A stretch of 16,254 bases of DNA from Lachnospiraceae bacterium UBA3866 (GTDB lineage: Bacteria; Bacillota; Clostridia; Lachnospirales; Lachnospiraceae). Under the pieces are notes generated by a model. The model was given only the letters and a program-made list of their open reading frames with translations. It was not told the DNA's origin and did not search any database. Positions 8,015-15,490 of this stretch are shown here, one piece after another. The stretch covers positions 1 through 16,254 of the forward strand of contig DGGU01000014.1 in assembly GCA_002392345.1 (NCBI GenBank), in the 5' to 3' direction. The stretch's first letter is position 1. Every line of letters begins with the position of its first letter. The translations under genes and the position numbers were made by a program.

Positions 8015-8662
8015 TTACTTAGTTCCAAAAATTCTATCTCCGGCATCACCAAGCCCAGGAATTATATATCCATGCTCATTGAGCCTTTCATCAAGTGTCC
8101 CACAGTATACTTGCACATCTGGATGATCTCCATGCAACTTCTTTAAGCCTTCTGGGCATCCAATAATTGATACAAATTTTATCTTCTTTCCACCGCGCTT
8201 CTTAACTAGTGTTACAGCATCAGAGCCTGAGCCACCAGTTGCAAGCATAGGGTCAAGGACTAATATAACTCTTTCCTCGATCGGATTTGGCAATTTACAA
8301 AAATATTCATGGGGCTGTAAAGTTTTCTCATCGCGATACATACCTATATGGCCAACTTTAGCAGAAGGTACAAGGGCAAGCATTCCAGGAACCATACCAA
8401 GCCCTGCACGAAGGATTGGAACTATGGCTAATTTTCTACCATCAAGTATAGGCGACATGCACTTTGCAATTGGTGTCTCAATTTCTTCCATCCTAGTAGG
8501 TAGATCCGAAAGTGCCTCATATCCCATAAGCATAGCAAGTTCTTCAACTATACTTCTGAACTCATTAGTTCCTGTCTTTTTGTCACGAAGTATAGAAATC
8601 TTGTGTTTTATTAGCGGGTGATCATATACGTATACATTCTCGTCGAATTTAATTAGTGCCAT
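8015..8662 (-). CDS. upp: Uracil phosphoribosyltransferase
   Basis: Cytoplasmic pyrimidine salvage enzyme converting uracil and PRPP to UMP. It is 215 residues from the chosen start (family about 208-210). The N-terminus has HPLIKHKISILRD (15-27). The PRPP-binding loop is LVLDPMLATGGSG (134-146) and the uracil-binding region is GYIIPGLGDAGDR (198-210), preceded by VPILRAGLGM (81-90), all characteristic of Upp. The frame is open to a TTG at 8677, but that stretch contains the ribosome binding site (GGAGGG, 7 bases before ATG 8662), so the ATG is preferred. It lies 20 bases after the DUF4163-like gene and 14 bases before tRNA-Leu, without a visible terminator on either side. Confidence 0.97.
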   Translation of the reverse strand: MALIKFDENVYVYDHPLIKHKISILRDKKTGTNEFRSIVEELAMLMGYEALSDLPTRMEEIETPIAKCMSPILDGRKLAIVPILRAGLGMVPGMLALVPSAKVGHIGMYRDEKTLQPHEYFCKLPNPIEERVILVLDPMLATGGSGSDAVTLVKKRGGKKIKFVSIIGCPEGLKKLHGDHPDVQVYCGTLDERLNEHGYIIPGLGDAGDRIFGTK

Positions 8663-8682
8663 AGTTTTTCCCTCCAAAAATA

Positions 8683-9945
8683 TTATTTATTATATTTGAT
8701 TATTGCATAATTACCAAGCCTGCTACTAAGTTTTATAGTAAAATATATATTTCCTTCCTCGTCTCTATAACTAAAGTGCTTAGGCCATGCTGACATAGTA
8801 TTATTTGTAAAATCAGAATTATTTTCTAATTGCTCTGTTAAAGTTGGTAACACTGTTTTATTGATATAGCTTCTTACTTTAGAGCGATCTGAATCATCGA
8901 TGTTAACAAACTCAACATCAGTTGACCTAGCGTATTTTGCTAATTTTTCAAAATCTACACCATAATCTTTAAGAGTTACGTTTAATCCTGTTCTTAGATC
9001 AATTGTATTGGTATAGAAAATCTTTTGATTGATAGTACTTGCACTTACACTTGTTCCAGTCTGACCATACACAGGTGCATTACTAGAATTAGTGTAGCCA
9101 TTGGATGATGCTGGTGCATTGTATATACCATTTGATGTATACTCATTGGCTATTATAGCAGAAGTTGGATTAGTAGTTGCTGAATAATCTGATATAATAT
9201 TTTTTCTTGCTGAAGTTGGAGTTATATTAGGTGATACTGTAGGTCCACCATCCGACGTGCCGGTAGAATTATTAGATGGAGCAGTTGTTACTGCACTATT
9301 ATTATCAAAGACTTCAACAGGTCTCGCCGCCGTTTCTGGCGCACTATAACTTGGGAACAAAGTTAATGGATCTACGAATCCATCAAGATAAGGGTCTATA
9401 TTTACACTACCTGAATTACCTGATGATTTACTTGTTGAATTATTATATATTGCATCACCTTTTAAATTAGTATTGGCGCCACCAGCCTTATCTCCTACAA
9501 CCCTACCTTCATATACAACAGTGATAAAATCATCATTTATATACTTTACATCGCATGATATATCAAGTCTCTGTAATGCAGTAGATATAGGATATAATTT
9601 CACTATAGATATAGCGTTATCATATAATTTTTTATTAACCTCACTAAGAAGATTTGTGTCATCAAGGCCAATGAGTTCTGGATAATTGATCTTAATCCTA
9701 TCACCATTCGATGTATAAGTCCTAATCTGAGCATTAAGTTTAGGTATCTCTATGCTTTCAATTATAATCTCGCTTTCAAGTTCTGCTGTTGTCGGTTCTT
9801 GAATTTCAGTCTCAACGCTTTCAGCTGTTTTTCGACTTCCAATTGGTACTATAGAAGACATCTGCATAGCAAGTAACACTACTATAAGTGTAACTATTAT
9901 TGCACTCATAACTACAATTGTTGCAATTAGCCCTTTGTTCTTCAT
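8683..9945 (-). CDS. Membrane-anchored DUF4163/DUF3298-like protein with low-complexity insert
   Basis: A 420-residue protein with an uncleaved-looking N-terminal transmembrane anchor (about residues 6-30) and an extracellular body. Residues about 62-160 (IEIPKLNAQI, KINYPELIGLDD, CDVKYINDDFITVVYEG) and about 306-420 (FYTNTIDLRTGLNVTLKDYG, FTIKLSSRLGNY) look like the two halves of the DUF4163 plus DUF3298 module found in RsiV/PdaC-type wall-associated proteins. Between them lies a Ser/Thr/Asn/Pro/Gly-rich segment (about 161-305) of low complexity. No catalytic deacetylase domain is present, so the role is unknown; binding of a cell-wall or extracellular ligand is an inference. The ATG at 9945 has AAGGAG with an 11-base spacing, and that site overlaps the stop of the upstream gene. 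Confidence 0.75.
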   Translation of the reverse strand: MKNKGLIATIVVMSAIIVTLIVVLLAMQMSSIVPIGSRKTAESVETEIQEPTTAELESEIIIESIEIPKLNAQIRTYTSNGDRIKINYPELIGLDDTNLLSEVNKKLYDNAISIVKLYPISTALQRLDISCDVKYINDDFITVVYEGRVVGDKAGGANTNLKGDAIYNNSTSKSSGNSGSVNIDPYLDGFVDPLTLFPSYSAPETAARPVEVFDNNSAVTTAPSNNSTGTSDGGPTVSPNITPTSARKNIISDYSATTNPTSAIIANEYTSNGIYNAPASSNGYTNSSNAPVYGQTGTSVSASTINQKIFYTNTIDLRTGLNVTLKDYGVDFEKLAKYARSTDVEFVNIDDSDRSKVRSYINKTVLPTLTEQLENNSDFTNNTMSAWPKHFSYRDEEGNIYFTIKLSSRLGNYAIIKYNK

Positions 9946-9951
9946 AGTCTC

Positions 9952-10623
9952 TTATCTCCTTTCAACCACCAAATCATTTGATTTGCATATGCATTTTTTA
10001 TCTATAACACCACGAACACTTGTAAGAGGATAAACTATAGTGTCGCGGCCTAAAATTGTTCCTGGATTTAAGACTGCATTACAGCCAACTTGTACATTGT
10101 CACCTATTATCGCACCAAATTTTCTAAGCTTTGTATCAAGAAGTTCATCTCCAATCTTAAGAACGACTTGTGATTCATCAAGTTTAAGATTCGAAACTTT
10201 AACTCCAGCTCCGATATGAGAATTATATCCCATAACTGTATCACCGAGATAATTAAAATGTGGTGCCTTAGCCTTATTAAACATAAGGACATTTTTAAGC
10301 TCACAAGAATTACCGACTACACAAGAGTCGCCAATTATTACATTTTCACGAAGAAATGCAGCGTTCCTTAAGTCTACATCTTTACCGATAATAATATTGC
10401 GACCAAGATATACACTCTTTAGAACAGTTACACTCTTATGTACATACACACCATCTTTTATGCGATTGTACTCATATGTATTAAGACTTCTTACACAATC
10501 ATCAAATTTTTGCTTTATTAGTGGCAAGACCTCATAGGGATATGTAAGTCCCTTAAATAAAAAACTAAATTCTGTCTCACTTAGATCAAGTATTTCGCTA
10601 ACTTTGATACTATCTTTATTCAT
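9952..10623 (-). CDS. GlmU-like left-handed beta-helix acyltransferase-type protein (no nucleotidyltransferase domain)
   Basis: A 223-residue protein whose residues about 60-205 form imperfect hexapeptide repeats of a left-handed beta helix (for example VYLGRNIIIGKDV, NVIIGDSCVVGNS, AIIGDNVQVGCNAVLNPGTI). The segment HFNYLGDTVMGYNSHIGAG (122-140) with SNLKLDE resembles the acetyltransferase half of GlmU-type sugar-nucleotide enzymes. The N-terminal 60 residues are helical and do not resemble the uridylyltransferase domain. Such proteins are often labelled UDP-N-acetylglucosamine pyrophosphorylase, but the catalytic pyrophosphorylase fold is absent, so the activity is uncertain; sugar-nucleotide or wall-precursor N-acylation is a guess. 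In-frame stop TAG lies four codons upstream, so ATG 10623 is the first possible ATG; only a weak AGG precedes it. It is the first gene after the promoter at 10711-10739. Confidence 0.8.
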   Translation of the reverse strand: MNKDSIKVSEILDLSETEFSFLFKGLTYPYEVLPLIKQKFDDCVRSLNTYEYNRIKDGVYVHKSVTVLKSVYLGRNIIIGKDVDLRNAAFLRENVIIGDSCVVGNSCELKNVLMFNKAKAPHFNYLGDTVMGYNSHIGAGVKVSNLKLDESQVVLKIGDELLDTKLRKFGAIIGDNVQVGCNAVLNPGTILGRDTIVYPLTSVRGVIDKKCICKSNDLVVERR

Positions 10624-10643
10624 ATCGCTAACCTACATAGCAT
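10620..10643 (-). other. Possible 7-codon leader reading frame coupled to the beta-helix gene
   Basis: ATG CTA TGT AGG TTA GCG ATA TGA encodes M-L-C-R-L-A-I and its TGA overlaps the next gene's ATG (ATGA). It is preceded by a two-codon GTG ATC TAA frame (10644-10652) whose stop abuts this ATG (TAAATG). A strong AAGGAGG lies 8 bases before the GTG. The beta-helix gene itself lacks a strong ribosome binding site, so ribosomes may reach it by termination-reinitiation. Short frames like this arise by chance, and no conservation can be tested here. Confidence 0.25.
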
Positions 10644-10659
10644 TTAGATCACTATGTAT

Positions 10660-10667
10660 TCCTCCTT
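10660..10667 (-). promoter_or_regulatory. Strong orphan Shine-Dalgarno (AAGGAGGA)
   Basis: A near-perfect anti-16S match lies 36 bases before the annotated ATG at 10623, too far to serve it directly. The nearest start candidate at proper spacing is GTG 10652, which is followed by one codon and a stop. It either loads ribosomes for reinitiation downstream or is a relic of a different start. Confidence 0.45.
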
Positions 10668-10710
10668 CCACGACATTTAATTAAAATATGCTTAATATAT
10701 CGCCTCATAA

Positions 10711-10739
10711 ATTATACCATAAATAAGTGTTTTTGTTGA
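10711..10739 (-). promoter_or_regulatory. Sigma-A-type promoter for the long operon
   Basis: Read on the minus strand: -35 TCAACA (10734-10739), 17-base spacer, -10 TATAAT (10711-10716). The -10 is a perfect consensus and the -35 matches TTGACA at four of six positions. Transcription should start near 10704, giving a leader of about 80 bases before the beta-helix gene. It lies in the only sizeable gap in this half of the window and could drive everything from there to aspS. Confidence 0.65.
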
Positions 10740-10750
10740 TATATTTATGG
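10717..10750 (-). repeat. 9-bp perfect inverted repeat overlapping the promoter
   Basis: CCATAAATA at 10742-10750 (minus strand) and TATTTATGG at 10717-10725 are exact complements separated by 16 bases. One arm lies within the spacer directly against the -10, and the other lies just upstream of the -35 element. It could be an operator for a repressor, or a weak stem at the end of the topoisomerase transcript (10 bases after that stop). There is no U-run after it, so it is not a standard terminator. Confidence 0.45.
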
Positions 10751-10760
10751 AATCACATAT

Positions 10761-13001
10761 TTATTTAAGTTTGCTACCTTTTGTAGCCTTTTTAGCTCTT
10801 GAAAGCTGATTTAAATTCTTATTCTTACCGCCAACATTTACTACGCTGTCATCCTCAAGCACATAAGCATCTTTAACAAAATCGCCTTTACCAAGTTTTA
10901 TTCCTTTAACACCTTTAGTGTTTCTTCCAAGTAGAGGTATCTCATCAGGTTTAAGTCTTAAGAAAAAATCATCATTGGTTCTTATAACCAAATCTTTATC
11001 TGCATAGCAAACCAATGTTTTCACTACTTCATCATCGCTATTTACCTTAGTGGCTACAACTTTAGAATTAGCAGTCACATATTCAGAAGAATCAGAAAAC
11101 TTAATTAGACCATTTTTAGTTACAAATAATAGATACGAATTCTCAATTGACTTAGTCGTTTCAACTCCAACTATAGTTTCATCAGAACTTGAGAACTTTG
11201 AAAGATTATCTATAGGCTTACCTTTTTCATTGGTCTTAAGCATAGGAACTTTATCTAGCCTTATCTGATGCATAAAGCCCTTGCTTCCAAAGACTATCGC
11301 CTTCTCGTCTGTCTTTGCCCTTATAACATAGAGATTGTTGGCTTCAACTGCCTCTTTATTCTTCTCATAGAGATTAATATCCATCACTTTACAATAACCA
11401 AACTTATCTTGGCAGTATACTACATCTATAACTTCAGCCTTTGGTTCTTCTATGACTATCTCTTCGGCATCTTCAAATGAAGTCCTACGAGGAACACCAT
11501 ATTCTTTCTTTATTCTCTTCAAATCATCAATTATAAGTTCTTCAGCTTTATTCTTATCTTTTAAGATGGCTTTATATTTTTTAATTTTTGCCAAAGTATC
11601 TTTATATTCTTCATTAAGTGCTGTAATCTCAAGACCAATTAACTTGTATAATCTCATATCGAGTATAGCATCAGCCTGAAGATCAGTGAAATCAAACTTA
11701 CTTGCAATCTTAGCTAATTTCTTATCTTTAATTTTGATATTTTTACACTTACCAGTCTTTAGATGAGTCTTAGCATCTTCACGAGTCTTAGAAGCACGGA
11801 GTGTTGCAATGATCGCATCTATAAGGTCAGTTGCTTTGATAAGTCCTTCTTCTATCTCTTTTCTTTCATTTTCCTTATCAAGCAGATTTTTATATTTTCT
11901 ATTAATTAACTCATGCTGGAACTTTACGAAGTTCTCTAGAATTGATTTAAGTGTCATAGTCTCAGGTCTTCCATCAACTATGGCGAGCATATTGACACCA
12001 TAAGTATCTTCAAGTCTTGTCTTCTTATATAAGATATTTTTGATATTCTCAATCTTCTTGGTATCTAAGTCTTTCTTAAGCTCCATCACGATTCTGATAC
12101 CATCTTTATTGCTATGGTTATATATATCAGTTATGTCAGTAATCTTCTTTTGTTCAACCAAAGATCCAACATCTGACATAAACTTACCTATGCCATCACC
12201 GATCATAGTATATGGTATTTCAGTCACAACAAGTTTATCCTTATCTCTTGATTTTTTAGCTGGTTCATAAACTACTTTGCCACGAAGTTTTAGTTTTCCA
12301 ACGCCAGTCTTATATATATTAGGGAGTTCAGACATGTTGGCAACTATTCCTCCAGTAGGAAAATCTGGACCCTTCATAATCTTAAGCATGCTTTTTAATG
12401 TTATACTTGGATTTTTAATGTATTCTATTATGAGATCACAAATTTCTGAAAGATTATGAGATGGCGAATTAGTAGCCATGCCTACTGCTATACCCTCAGA
12501 ACCATTAAGAAGAAAATTAGGGAAGCGACATGGAAGCACTACTGGTTCTTTTAACTTCTCATCATAGTTAGGCATAAAGTCTACTGTCTTATCAAGGTCA
12601 GCAAGCATCACATCATCAGAAAACTTAGATAACTTTGCTTCAGTATAACGCTGTGCTGCAGGACTATCACCTTCTATCGATCCAAAATTACCTTGACCAA
12701 TAGCAAGTGCTTGCATTCTCTTAAAATCTTGAGCCATTACTACAAGAGTTTCGTAGATAGATGAATCACCATGAGGGTGATATTTACCCATTACATCACC
12801 TACAATTCTTGCCGACTTAAGAGTTGGTTTATTGGCATGGACATTTAATTCATTCATACCATATAAAACTCTTCTTTGAACTGGCTTTAACCCATCTCTT
12901 ATATCTGGTATGGCACGAGCTGTTATTACTGACATAGAGTAATTAATATAACTCGTCTTCATCTCCTCGCTGTATTCTGTTGACAAAATCTTCTCTGACA
13001 T
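10761..13001 (-). CDS. parC: Type IIA DNA topoisomerase subunit A (ParC-like; GyrA family)
   Basis: The DNA breakage-reunion subunit of topoisomerase IV or gyrase, 746 residues from the chosen start. It shows IPDIRDGLKPVQRRVLYGM (31-49), the quinolone-resistance region GKYHPHGDSSIYE (72-84) with Ser80 and Glu84 in the unmutated state, and the catalytic tyrosine in AAQRYTEA (Tyr119). A coiled-coil region lies around 380-520 and the C-terminal beta-pinwheel ends with GRNTKGVKGIKLGKGD and a lysine-rich tail. I see no canonical GyrA box (QRRGGKG), and the numbering fits ParC, so topoisomerase IV-type is preferred, though Clostridia often carry two A subunits and gyrase is possible. The partner B subunit is not in the window. 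The frame is open to 13088 but ATG 13001 has AAAGGAAGT just upstream; starting earlier would overlap the flavoreductase. Confidence 0.92.
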   Translation of the reverse strand: MSEKILSTEYSEEMKTSYINYSMSVITARAIPDIRDGLKPVQRRVLYGMNELNVHANKPTLKSARIVGDVMGKYHPHGDSSIYETLVVMAQDFKRMQALAIGQGNFGSIEGDSPAAQRYTEAKLSKFSDDVMLADLDKTVDFMPNYDEKLKEPVVLPCRFPNFLLNGSEGIAVGMATNSPSHNLSEICDLIIEYIKNPSITLKSMLKIMKGPDFPTGGIVANMSELPNIYKTGVGKLKLRGKVVYEPAKKSRDKDKLVVTEIPYTMIGDGIGKFMSDVGSLVEQKKITDITDIYNHSNKDGIRIVMELKKDLDTKKIENIKNILYKKTRLEDTYGVNMLAIVDGRPETMTLKSILENFVKFQHELINRKYKNLLDKENERKEIEEGLIKATDLIDAIIATLRASKTREDAKTHLKTGKCKNIKIKDKKLAKIASKFDFTDLQADAILDMRLYKLIGLEITALNEEYKDTLAKIKKYKAILKDKNKAEELIIDDLKRIKKEYGVPRRTSFEDAEEIVIEEPKAEVIDVVYCQDKFGYCKVMDINLYEKNKEAVEANNLYVIRAKTDEKAIVFGSKGFMHQIRLDKVPMLKTNEKGKPIDNLSKFSSSDETIVGVETTKSIENSYLLFVTKNGLIKFSDSSEYVTANSKVVATKVNSDDEVVKTLVCYADKDLVIRTNDDFFLRLKPDEIPLLGRNTKGVKGIKLGKGDFVKDAYVLEDDSVVNVGGKNKNLNQLSRAKKATKGSKLK

Positions 13002-13023
13002 ATTTACTTCCTTTAAAATGATA

Positions 13024-13029
13024 ATTATA
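13024..13029 (-). promoter_or_regulatory. Possible -10 element before the topoisomerase gene
   Basis: A perfect TATAAT lies in the 43-base gap between the flavoreductase stop and the topoisomerase ATG, with a TG just upstream (TGCATATAAT, one base off an extended -10). There is no recognisable -35 at 17 bases, and in AT-rich sequence such hexamers occur by chance. If real, the leader would be only about 15 bases. Confidence 0.25.
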
Positions 13030-13044
13030 TGCACCACATATATT

Positions 13045-15174
13045 CTAATCTTTAGAAATATTTTCACCTGCAATAGTTCCAAAAACACTAATATCTACAA
13101 CTGCATTGCCGCCAAGACGATTGCCGCCATGTATACCACCTGTAACTTCTCCTGCAGCATATAGGCCCTTGATAACTTCACCATTTCTATCCAAAACTTG
13201 AGCTTTTTCATTGATTCTAAGGCCTCCCATCGTATGATGAACAGATACTTTCCTTGGAGTTGCTACATATGGACCTTTAGTAAATTTTGTTGAATATAAA
13301 GTCCTACCGAAGTCATCCTCTTTCTCGCCATCGACGCATCTATTAAAATCATCAATTGATGCTTTAAGCACATCTACATCTATATTAATCTTATCGCATA
13401 ACTCTTCTAATGTATCGCCAACATATATGTATTCATTGTTGACGAGATAGTCAAAATCAAAACCATCAGCAGATACAAAATCACTACTATATATATCTAC
13501 ATAATCATCTCCATCTCCAGACTCCAATATGTAAAAATAATTCTCGGGTAAACTTAATATAGCCTCAGATATCTCGTCTCTTCTTCCGCCCTCATTTACA
13601 AATCTTTTTCCTTCTTTATCAATGAATATAACTTCATCAACTGCATTCACATCTCTTTTTGGATATCTTGTGAGTTTGCCATTAACAACATTGCCAAGGT
13701 ATAGAAGTTGAATCTCATTCATATCGACAATATCCGCTCCTACACCAACACCCATCTTTATACCATCGCCAGTTGATGCAGTTTCTCTATTAGTAGTAGT
13801 TGCTTCAGTAATATTTTTCCATTTTGTATTATAAGTATTAAGCATATCTTTATTAGATGAGAAGCCACCTGTTGCAAGAACTACGCCTTTATTCGCAGTT
13901 ATAGTAAATTCATTGCCACTTTTATCTATGCATCTTAAACCAGTAACTTCATTATCATCATTTACAATTATTTCTTTGGCTTCCACATGTGTAAGTAAGG
14001 TTATGTTATCATATCTTTTTATCTCATTTAATAAAGTAGATATAAAACCAGTTCCCATAGGCAAAGTAGATGTATGAGTCCGCTCCCACAATGCTCCTGC
14101 ACCTTGGCTTGCAAAATCATAGATCTTAAATCCCATGTTCTTAAGTAGTTCTAAAGTTTCAAATGATTTGTCTGCAAGTGTTTTCACTAAATTAATATTA
14201 GCTTTCTTATCTCCACCATTCCAAGTCTGAAGTGCAAACCAATTTTCACTATCGAAGACTCCATTGCCACCATCAAGTTCATTATCCTTTTTTTTAAAAT
14301 CCTCAAGTTCATTTCGAACTGTATCTTGTAATTCTCGATGTTCATCACTTTCTGGTTTTTCATTTAATGCTTTTTCTACTACACCATATTTTTCTTCAGT
14401 CATAAAAAGTTTTTGTTGTAAATTTCTATCAGGTGCATTATATATGGCGCCACATACAAGAGTGTTACCACCTATCGTTCCATTTTTTTCTACTAATATA
14501 ACTTGAGAGCCATTTTTTGCAGCACTTATCGCAGCTGTTAGTCCTGCTCCACCACCGCCAACTACAACAACATCAGTTGACATATCACTATTACTAATAT
14601 CAAAATGAACTCGATCAAGATATTTCTCAAGTTTTGTTTTTTCTTCTTCAGATAATATAAGTTCATGGCTATTATTAAAATCAGGATTCTCTTCAGTTGC
14701 AGATGATATTGCATCGACGCGGAGTCCTGCATTAACCATCGCATCAACTACAGCATGCTCAATCCCATAGCAAGTTGCTGTAGCTCCCGAAACTGTATCA
14801 ATATTGATAGAATTATTTTCGGCCATAAGTCTTGGTATCAATTCGACTGGCGCTTCACCGCAATTATCTACTATATTCCCATCATAATCCCTAAGCTCAC
14901 CGCCTATTCCAGGAGTCTCATTATGCCCAGTTACTTTCACATCAACTATCTTATCATCATCAAGTGTGACATCTACATGTATAAGGTCATTAAATCCCAT
15001 CGCAGTGCCGTGGTAGACCTTCAATGTATCTTGAATAATAGCTTTAGACGTTTCATTTGCAGTAATATTATTTAATTGTTCATTATTAGAACAAGATGAA
15101 ATAAATAAAAACACAATAAAAATCAGCAGCGAAAGATTATTATATTTATTTTTTCTATTACACATAATTTTCAT
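13045..15174 (-). CDS. Lipoprotein FMN/FAD reductase (fumarate/urocanate reductase-like)
   Basis: A 709-residue surface enzyme. Residues 1-27 form a lipoprotein signal (hydrophobic LLIFIVFLFISS, lipobox I-S-S-C28). Residues about 50-150 are an FMN-binding domain with DTVSGATATCYG (126-137); Thr132 of SGAT is the expected ApbE flavinylation site. Residues about 200-705 are an FAD_binding_2 flavoprotein: dinucleotide motif VVVVGGGGAGLTAA (202-215), VVLATGGFSS (431-440), HHTMGG (646-651) and GGNRLGGNA (683-691). By alignment from memory with Shewanella Fcc3, the catalytic Arg402 (here R532), His504 and Arg544 (R686) are kept, whereas the QAHPT and TE residues that bind fumarate's other carboxylate are not. 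It probably reduces an unsaturated organic acid outside the cell; the substrate is unknown. No haem domain is present. The start (15174 or the in-frame ATG at 15165) lacks a well-spaced Shine-Dalgarno. Confidence 0.88.
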   Translation of the reverse strand: MKIMCNRKNKYNNLSLLIFIVFLFISSCSNNEQLNNITANETSKAIIQDTLKVYHGTAMGFNDLIHVDVTLDDDKIVDVKVTGHNETPGIGGELRDYDGNIVDNCGEAPVELIPRLMAENNSINIDTVSGATATCYGIEHAVVDAMVNAGLRVDAISSATEENPDFNNSHELILSEEEKTKLEKYLDRVHFDISNSDMSTDVVVVGGGGAGLTAAISAAKNGSQVILVEKNGTIGGNTLVCGAIYNAPDRNLQQKLFMTEEKYGVVEKALNEKPESDEHRELQDTVRNELEDFKKKDNELDGGNGVFDSENWFALQTWNGGDKKANINLVKTLADKSFETLELLKNMGFKIYDFASQGAGALWERTHTSTLPMGTGFISTLLNEIKRYDNITLLTHVEAKEIIVNDDNEVTGLRCIDKSGNEFTITANKGVVLATGGFSSNKDMLNTYNTKWKNITEATTTNRETASTGDGIKMGVGVGADIVDMNEIQLLYLGNVVNGKLTRYPKRDVNAVDEVIFIDKEGKRFVNEGGRRDEISEAILSLPENYFYILESGDGDDYVDIYSSDFVSADGFDFDYLVNNEYIYVGDTLEELCDKINIDVDVLKASIDDFNRCVDGEKEDDFGRTLYSTKFTKGPYVATPRKVSVHHTMGGLRINEKAQVLDRNGEVIKGLYAAGEVTGGIHGGNRLGGNAVVDISVFGTIAGENISKD

Positions 15175-15186
15175 AAATATAAAAGT

Positions 15187-15474
15187 TTACTCCTCATCAT
15201 CACAAATTATTAAAACGATATCGTTAGGAAAGAATAGATTTCTTGACACTTTGATGTCTGCGACATAGTTATCGCATAAAGCATCAAGAGCTTCTATGGT
15301 GTCATCTATCTCAATAAAGAAACGGCTACACTTGTTGCCATTTTTGTCAGTAATTTCTTCTAAAGTCGCTTCTTTACAAGGCCTCTCATCTTCTGTGAAC
15401 ATACGGTGATCTTTGCCATCTGTTGCACATCTTTTTATTATAGATGATTTTGTTATAATATATTTCTTTTTCAT
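15187..15474 (-). CDS. Small acidic hypothetical protein
   Basis: A 95-residue protein that I do not recognise. A basic N-terminus (MKKKYIITKSSIIKR) leads to a mixed region with four cysteines (CATDG, RPCKE, NKCSR, LCDNY) and a very acidic C-terminus ending in CDDEE. No membrane helix is present, and the four cysteines do not form an obvious CxxC zinc pair. The ATG at 15474 has AAGGGG seven bases upstream. It ends 12 bases before the flavoreductase and starts 16 bases after the next small gene, so the three are probably co-transcribed. Its GAGGAG near the stop may serve the flavoreductase with long spacing. Confidence 0.65.
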   Translation of the reverse strand: MKKKYIITKSSIIKRCATDGKDHRMFTEDERPCKEATLEEITDKNGNKCSRFFIEIDDTIEALDALCDNYVADIKVSRNLFFPNDIVLIICDDEE

Positions 15475-15490
15475 AGTATGCCCCTTATAA

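Noticed and set aside
9276..9470. Plus-strand frame rich in Leu and Tyr opposite the DUF4163-like gene
   Set aside because: It is the antisense shadow of the low-complexity insert; it has no ribosome binding site and no family resemblance. Other plus-strand frames (for example 273-587, 824-1129, 6789-7100) are shadows too.
10107..10304. Second minus-strand frame within the beta-helix gene
   Set aside because: It is an out-of-frame reading of the hexapeptide repeats, without its own start signal. The same applies to 14562-14747 inside the flavoreductase.
10717..10750. Rho-independent terminator after the topoisomerase gene
   Set aside because: The stem is AT-rich with a 16-base loop and is not followed by a run of T on the minus strand; the promoter elements overlap it instead.
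10761..13001. Quinolone-resistance substitutions in the topoisomerase
   Set aside because: The key positions read Ser80 and Glu84, the susceptible residues, so no resistance change is visible.
13002..13088. N-terminal extension of the topoisomerase frame (MFLELLQVKIFLK...)
   Set aside because: It overlaps the end of the flavoreductase, and ATG 13001 has a good ribosome binding site and the family N-terminus.
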